Below, piece by piece: positions 6,522-9,458 of a stretch of DNA of 9,458 nt. The position numbers were made by a program, and so were the translations under genes. Each line of letters opens with the position of its first letter. Position 1 is the stretch's first letter. The notes below the pieces were generated by a model, which was given only the letters and a program-made list of their open reading frames with translations, had not been told where the DNA came from and ran no database searches. The DNA is from Christensenella sp. UBA767 (GTDB lineage: Bacteria > Bacillota > Clostridia > Christensenellales > CAG-917): contig DBJV01000060.1 of assembly GCA_002297185.1 (NCBI GenBank), positions 1 through 9,458 on the forward strand, read 5' to 3'.

Positions 6522-7310
6522 ATGGCAGATACAAAAAACAACAAACCCAGAATAAAAGGCGTTGACGACGCAGGCATAAGGCTTGCGCCTACCCCTGCGC
6601 CCAATTCGGGATATCACGTGATGCCCACTGTGATGCAGGAGTTTGTCATCGAGCCTCATCTTGTGACGGAGGAACGTCCGCAGGACAGCGAACCCGTCCG
6701 TACTCAATCCACCGCAAACGACTTCCAACCCAAAAAAGAGGACGCCAACAAAAAGTGGAAAAGAGGCAAGAGAGCCAAGAATATGACGACCGGCATCATT
6801 GCTTTTCTTGCGTCGGTGGCGGTGCTTTTGCCCTATATTTTGTCGGCGGTGAAAGCGGACGCAAAGTTGTCTTTCGTGCTTATCACGGACAGATTCAACG
6901 TGGTGGGACACTTCATCGATGCGTTCAAACAGACTGCGGCTCTCGGCTGGAAAGGTAAAGAGGCAGGCAAGATTTGGCTGGGTATGATTCCCGACATAGT
7001 TGTCACAATCGGACTTTTATCTGTGATTATCAATATGATAAAATCCATTTTTGCGATATTCGGCGCGGTTAAACCCGTCAGATATACTACCGGTGCCATC
7101 GTCAATCTCATATGCGTGCTTGCGATATTTATCACGGCACTCGTGGGAGCAAGCGGTATAGGCATCGATAAGATAGATTTTATGCAAGACTTCATACACG
7201 GATATCGTACGAGTTATTTGTTTACGATGCTCGTGTTCGGCGCGGGATACGTGCTGCTTTGCGGAATATGCGCAATCATAAACCGTGAAAAGTACGGTTA
7301 TCTCAAATAA
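6522..7310 (+). CDS. Four-TM membrane protein with long cytoplasmic N-terminus, function unknown
   Basis: This 262-residue protein is of no family I can name. Residues 1-76 are hydrophilic and Pro-rich and are probably disordered. They include MPTVMQEFVIEP (34-45) followed by VTEERP, a degenerate counterpart of the motif in the two neighbouring proteins. A basic patch (KKWKRGKRAK, 77-86) precedes TM1 (about 89-110, containing FLASVAVLLPYILS). Further hydrophobic segments lie at about 155-181, 189-210 and 231-253, and a short basic C-terminal tail follows. The positive-inside rule puts the N-terminus in the cytoplasm. The region around TM1 and the following loop (F-NVVG, 125-129) resembles the protein encoded at 7327, so the two are probably diverged paralogues. 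No Shine-Dalgarno sequence precedes the ATG. The gene begins 9 nt after the zinc-ribbon gene stops, so translation may be coupled. Confidence 0.85.
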   Translation: MADTKNNKPRIKGVDDAGIRLAPTPAPNSGYHVMPTVMQEFVIEPHLVTEERPQDSEPVRTQSTANDFQPKKEDANKKWKRGKRAKNMTTGIIAFLASVAVLLPYILSAVKADAKLSFVLITDRFNVVGHFIDAFKQTAALGWKGKEAGKIWLGMIPDIVVTIGLLSVIINMIKSIFAIFGAVKPVRYTTGAIVNLICVLAIFITALVGASGIGIDKIDFMQDFIHGYRTSYLFTMLVFGAGYVLLCGICAIINREKYGYLK

Positions 7311-7326
7311 CTCTTTTGGAGGAATT

Positions 7327-8181
7327 ATGGCAAAGAAGGACAAAAATCAAGAGATAGTTTTTTCTCCCGATACAAACGACGTCAAAGTCGATGACGAGCC
7401 GTTGTTCGAGTCGGAGGCTTACGGCACTCCGCAACCCGAGGCAGGCTCCGACGTTACGGTGATGAAACCCGTCGGCATCGGCGGCCCCGTTCCCATCGTC
7501 GCACCAAAGCACAACACCATTCAGTTGCAACCTATCGTCGTGCCGCTTGCGGTCGTTCCGTATATGACGCAGGACAGCAACGTGTTGCGCACGGACGGCA
7601 GACAACAGGGCGGTTATATGCCCTCGTCCGTCGAGTATGGCGACGCAACCGAGTTCGAGACCGTTTCCACACAAAAGAAAATCAAGAAGAAAGCAAAAGT
7701 CCAACCGAGGATTTTCGCACTCGTCACTTTCTTGCTTGCGGCGGTCACGGTTCTTCCGTTCATACTGTCCTACTTTATGAACTCGATAGGAAGTTTGGAT
7801 ATAACCAAATACAACGTAATCGGCGTGATTATGGGCTGGGTGAAAGACGGTTTCAACGCAAGACCTCTTCGCAACTTCGCATTCATCGGCGTTGCGGCTG
7901 TAGAGGCGGTGTTGGTGATAACTTCGCTTATCTCCATAATCGTGGGCAAATATCCGCGTGCGTTTACGTTTATCCTCTCCCTCGGAAGTGCGGCGGCAAT
8001 GCTTGCATACCTCATCAAGTTGCTCGTCAAAAAGACGTTCGTTTTGGGTGATGAAATCGCGCTCGTAGTACTCGTTGCGCTCACTCTCCTCAATCTCGTG
8101 CTTACCATCGTGTTCTCCTGCGTTCTCAACAAGCTCGACGACAAGGTGGAAGATAGCAACCGCATGGCACGTGAAATCTGA
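7327..8181 (+). CDS. Second four-TM membrane protein, probable paralogue of its upstream neighbour, function unknown
   Basis: The protein has 284 residues from the ATG at 7327. That start is chosen because GGAGG (7318-7322) lies 4 nt before it; the upstream in-frame ATG at 7285 would overlap the previous gene by 26 nt and has no such site. Residues 1-115 are soluble and Pro/Val-rich and contain PIVVPLAVVPYMTQ (69-82), matching the zinc-ribbon protein at ten of fourteen positions. A basic patch (KKIKKKAK, 117-124) precedes TM1 (about 129-150, containing FLLAAVTVLPFILS). Hydrophobic segments follow at about 183-206, 212-234 and 243-267, and the acidic tail is hydrophilic. TM1 and the following YNVIG loop align with the upstream protein (FLASVAVLLPYILS and FNVVG). 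It has no recognised enzymatic motif. It is probably part of a membrane assembly with its two upstream neighbours, from synteny and the shared motif. Confidence 0.86.
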   Translation: MAKKDKNQEIVFSPDTNDVKVDDEPLFESEAYGTPQPEAGSDVTVMKPVGIGGPVPIVAPKHNTIQLQPIVVPLAVVPYMTQDSNVLRTDGRQQGGYMPSSVEYGDATEFETVSTQKKIKKKAKVQPRIFALVTFLLAAVTVLPFILSYFMNSIGSLDITKYNVIGVIMGWVKDGFNARPLRNFAFIGVAAVEAVLVITSLISIIVGKYPRAFTFILSLGSAAAMLAYLIKLLVKKTFVLGDEIALVVLVALTLLNLVLTIVFSCVLNKLDDKVEDSNRMAREI

Positions 8182-8206
8182 TATTCGGCAAAAGTCGATA
8201 TATAAA
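8178..8206 (+). promoter_or_regulatory. Candidate walJ promoter overlapping the terminator stem
   Basis: CTGATA (8178-8183, four of six to the -35 consensus) lies 17 bp before TATAAA (8201-8206, five of six to the -10 consensus). The predicted start is near 8213, giving a leader of about 36 nt for walJ. The -10 box shares bases 8204-8206 with the left arm of the terminator hairpin, so a transcript starting here would lack most of that arm and should not be terminated. The boxes are moderate matches in AT-rich DNA, so chance occurrence is possible. Confidence 0.4.
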
Positions 8207-8240
8207 CGAATTACCCTTATCGGTAGTTCGTTTAATTTTT
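8204..8240 (+). terminator. Intrinsic terminator after the zinc-ribbon/membrane gene unit
   Basis: AAACGAATTACC (8204-8215) pairs with GGTAGTTCGTTT (8222-8233) over 12 positions, with one G-T pair. The loop is 6 nt (8216-8221) and a T-rich tract runs to 8240 (TTTAATTTTT). This is a good rho-independent terminator. It begins 22 nt after the stop of the preceding gene and ends only 8 nt before the walJ ATG, so it separates the two transcription units with almost no room for a conventional leader. Confidence 0.8.
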
Positions 8241-8248
8241 GAAAAAAT

Positions 8249-9028
8249 ATGTCCTTGAAACTCGTATCACTCGCAAGCGGCAGCAAAGGCAACGCTACGC
8301 TTATACTTTCCAACACGACGGCAATACTTGTTGACGCCGGCGTTTCATATACGAGGATTGCTACGGAACTCAAGGACTTCGGGCTTACTCCCGATATGTT
8401 GGACGGAGTGGTGATAACTCACGAACACGCCGACCACGTTTGCGGACTTGCAAAACTTTGCGAGCATACGCACGTTTATGCACATACGCTCACCGCTCGC
8501 GCACTCTGCGCAAAGTACGACGGTCTCAAAAATTTTGCGGACGTCGATAATTACGAGGGCGGTTTCGATATAGGCGATATCAAAGTTTTGCCGTTCCGGA
8601 TACCGCACGACGCGGCGTATCCGCTTGCGTATTCTTTTGCGTGTGGACACGCGCGTTGTAGCGTGGCGACTGATATCGGCACGCCCACCGTGGGCGTTCT
8701 TCGCAACATAAAGGACAGCAGCGTGGTGCTTTTGGAGGCAAATCACGACCTCAAAATGTTGCAAGAGGGCAAATATCCTACGTGGCTCAAGCAACGTATT
8801 TTGTCCAACAACGGACACTTGTCCAACGACGCAAGCGCACGTATCGCAAGTCGTTTGTGCGACGGTTCGGAAGTACAAAGATTGTTGCTCGGACATATCA
8901 GCGAAAACAACAACACCGAACAACTTGCCTACGACACGGTGGAAAACACGCTCAAAGAGCGTGATTCGGATATCGAATTGTACGTGGCGCATCAAAACAG
9001 ACGCAGCGAGGTTTTTGAAATCTTATGA
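8249..9028 (+). CDS. walJ: WalJ/YycJ-like metallo-beta-lactamase-fold hydrolase
   Basis: This 259-residue protein belongs to the MBL-fold group that includes YycJ/WalJ. Characterised relatives are linked to the WalRK cell-wall regulon in Bacilli and include a double-strand-specific 5' exonuclease. The opening segment KLVSLASGSKGN (4-15) is the family signature. The metal-binding motif is THEHADH (57-63), with His58, His60, Asp62 and His63 visible. Other likely ligands are His120, Asp142 in VATDIGT, His190 in NNGHLSND, His216 in LLGHISENNN and His248. The length is normal. The ATG at 8249 is the first possible start, because a TGA lies in frame at 8240-8242, but no Shine-Dalgarno sequence precedes it. 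No walRK, yycH or yycI genes are in the window, so the link to cell-wall control is only by family. The stop overlaps the next gene by 4 nt. Confidence 0.9.
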   Translation: MSLKLVSLASGSKGNATLILSNTTAILVDAGVSYTRIATELKDFGLTPDMLDGVVITHEHADHVCGLAKLCEHTHVYAHTLTARALCAKYDGLKNFADVDNYEGGFDIGDIKVLPFRIPHDAAYPLAYSFACGHARCSVATDIGTPTVGVLRNIKDSSVVLLEANHDLKMLQEGKYPTWLKQRILSNNGHLSNDASARIASRLCDGSEVQRLLLGHISENNNTEQLAYDTVENTLKERDSDIELYVAHQNRRSEVFEIL

Positions 9029-9458
9029 GAAGAACGATAGGCGCGAGCGAAGGCTCTTCGATATATCTTTTGGGAATATGCGCAGGCAGCTTGCTGTCCA
9101 CGTTTTTGTCCTTGATTTTGCGTGCGGCAGGCGTGGCAGGCGCGTCTTTTGACGGGATGAACGTTTACTCGTGGTGCGGATACGCGCTTATGCAAGTCGG
9201 GTTTGTTTGCTCTGTGCTTATATATGCCAAAGTGCGCAAATACGATTTGGTGTATGTGGCAAAGATGAGAGGCAAACTCAACGCTTTGCAAATAACCATT
9301 CTTCCGTTTATCGCAATCGCAACTATCCTCGTGTTTTTGCCACTCGCAAACGCATGGACGGCGTTTTTGAACGTCATCGGCGGACTGAGTGTGGACGAGC
9401 CCGCGGCGGACCTTGCCGCCGTGCTGGCGCTCGCATCGAGTTATCTTGACAAGCCCAT
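9025..9458 (+). CDS. N-terminal part of an integral membrane protein, possibly CPBP-type (truncated by window end)
   Basis: The reading frame is open from the ATG at 9025 to the window edge, giving 144 residues without a stop. The start overlaps the walJ stop in an ATGA junction, with a weak GAGG at 9008-9011. Hydrophobic segments lie at about 12-33, 46-66 and 88-110. The stretch LPFIAIATILVFLPLANAW (about 93-111) is the kind of N-terminal segment found in clostridial CPBP-family intramembrane proteases. The diagnostic EExxxR and other catalytic motifs would lie beyond the window, so this family name is a guess. Membrane localisation and translational coupling to walJ are well supported; the function is not. 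Confidence 0.75.
   Translation, partial: MRRTIGASEGSSIYLLGICAGSLLSTFLSLILRAAGVAGASFDGMNVYSWCGYALMQVGFVCSVLIYAKVRKYDLVYVAKMRGKLNALQITILPFIAIATILVFLPLANAWTAFLNVIGGLSVDEPAADLAAVLALASSYLDKP

Noticed and set aside
7285..7326. Upstream in-frame ATG extending the second membrane protein by 14 residues.
   Set aside because: It overlaps the preceding gene by 26 nt and lacks a ribosome-binding site, whereas the ATG at 7327 has GGAGG 4 nt upstream.
7303..8373. A 356-codon minus-strand frame across the second membrane gene and the start of walJ.
   Set aside because: It crosses the terminator and two supported + strand genes; its composition is that of a reading-frame shadow.

Overview
The window is 9.46 kb of densely packed, moderately GC-rich bacterial DNA. 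Every supported gene lies on the + strand. The gene content suggests a member of the Clostridia (Bacillota), most likely an uncultured gut-type lineage: an ECF-transporter cassette ending in truA, a Clostridia-style bacterial GlnRS and a WalJ/YycJ-type metallo-hydrolase. This placement is inferred from gene families and arrangement; no marker gene here fixes the taxon.

Layout. (1) Positions 1-140 hold a short upstream stretch that may contain the last codons of a preceding gene, then a very good promoter (TTGCAA, 17 bp, extended TG-G-TATAAT) placed so that transcription should begin on the A of the first ATG. (2) Positions 141-3487 form a translationally coupled operon: ecfA1, ecfA2, ecfT, truA. 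The first three encode the shared energising module of group II ECF vitamin transporters, and truA encodes tRNA pseudouridine synthase. No substrate-binding S component is present, so the module presumably serves S components encoded elsewhere. (3) A 151-bp gap carries a promoter and two small hairpins before glnS (3639-5264), glutaminyl-tRNA synthetase. (4) Positions 5295-8181 hold three closely spaced genes that I cannot assign to a characterised system: a four-zinc-ribbon, coiled-coil, Pro/Tyr-rich cytoplasmic protein, followed by two membrane proteins of similar design. Each membrane protein has a long soluble N-terminus, a basic patch and about four TM segments, and they look like diverged paralogues. 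A Pro/Val-rich linear motif is clearly shared by the zinc-ribbon protein and the second membrane protein, and is recognisable in degenerate form in the first. (5) A strong intrinsic terminator (8204-8240) closes this unit. (6) walJ (8249-9028) follows directly and overlaps the start of a membrane protein cut by the window end.

The likely transcription units are ecfA1-ecfA2-ecfT-truA; glnS plus the three-gene membrane/zinc-ribbon module; and walJ plus the downstream membrane gene. The most distinctive material is the three-gene module, together with two regulatory arrangements: an apparently leaderless ecfA1, and a candidate walJ promoter whose -10 box lies in the left arm of the preceding terminator. 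All functional statements rest on reading motifs by eye; no database search was run.
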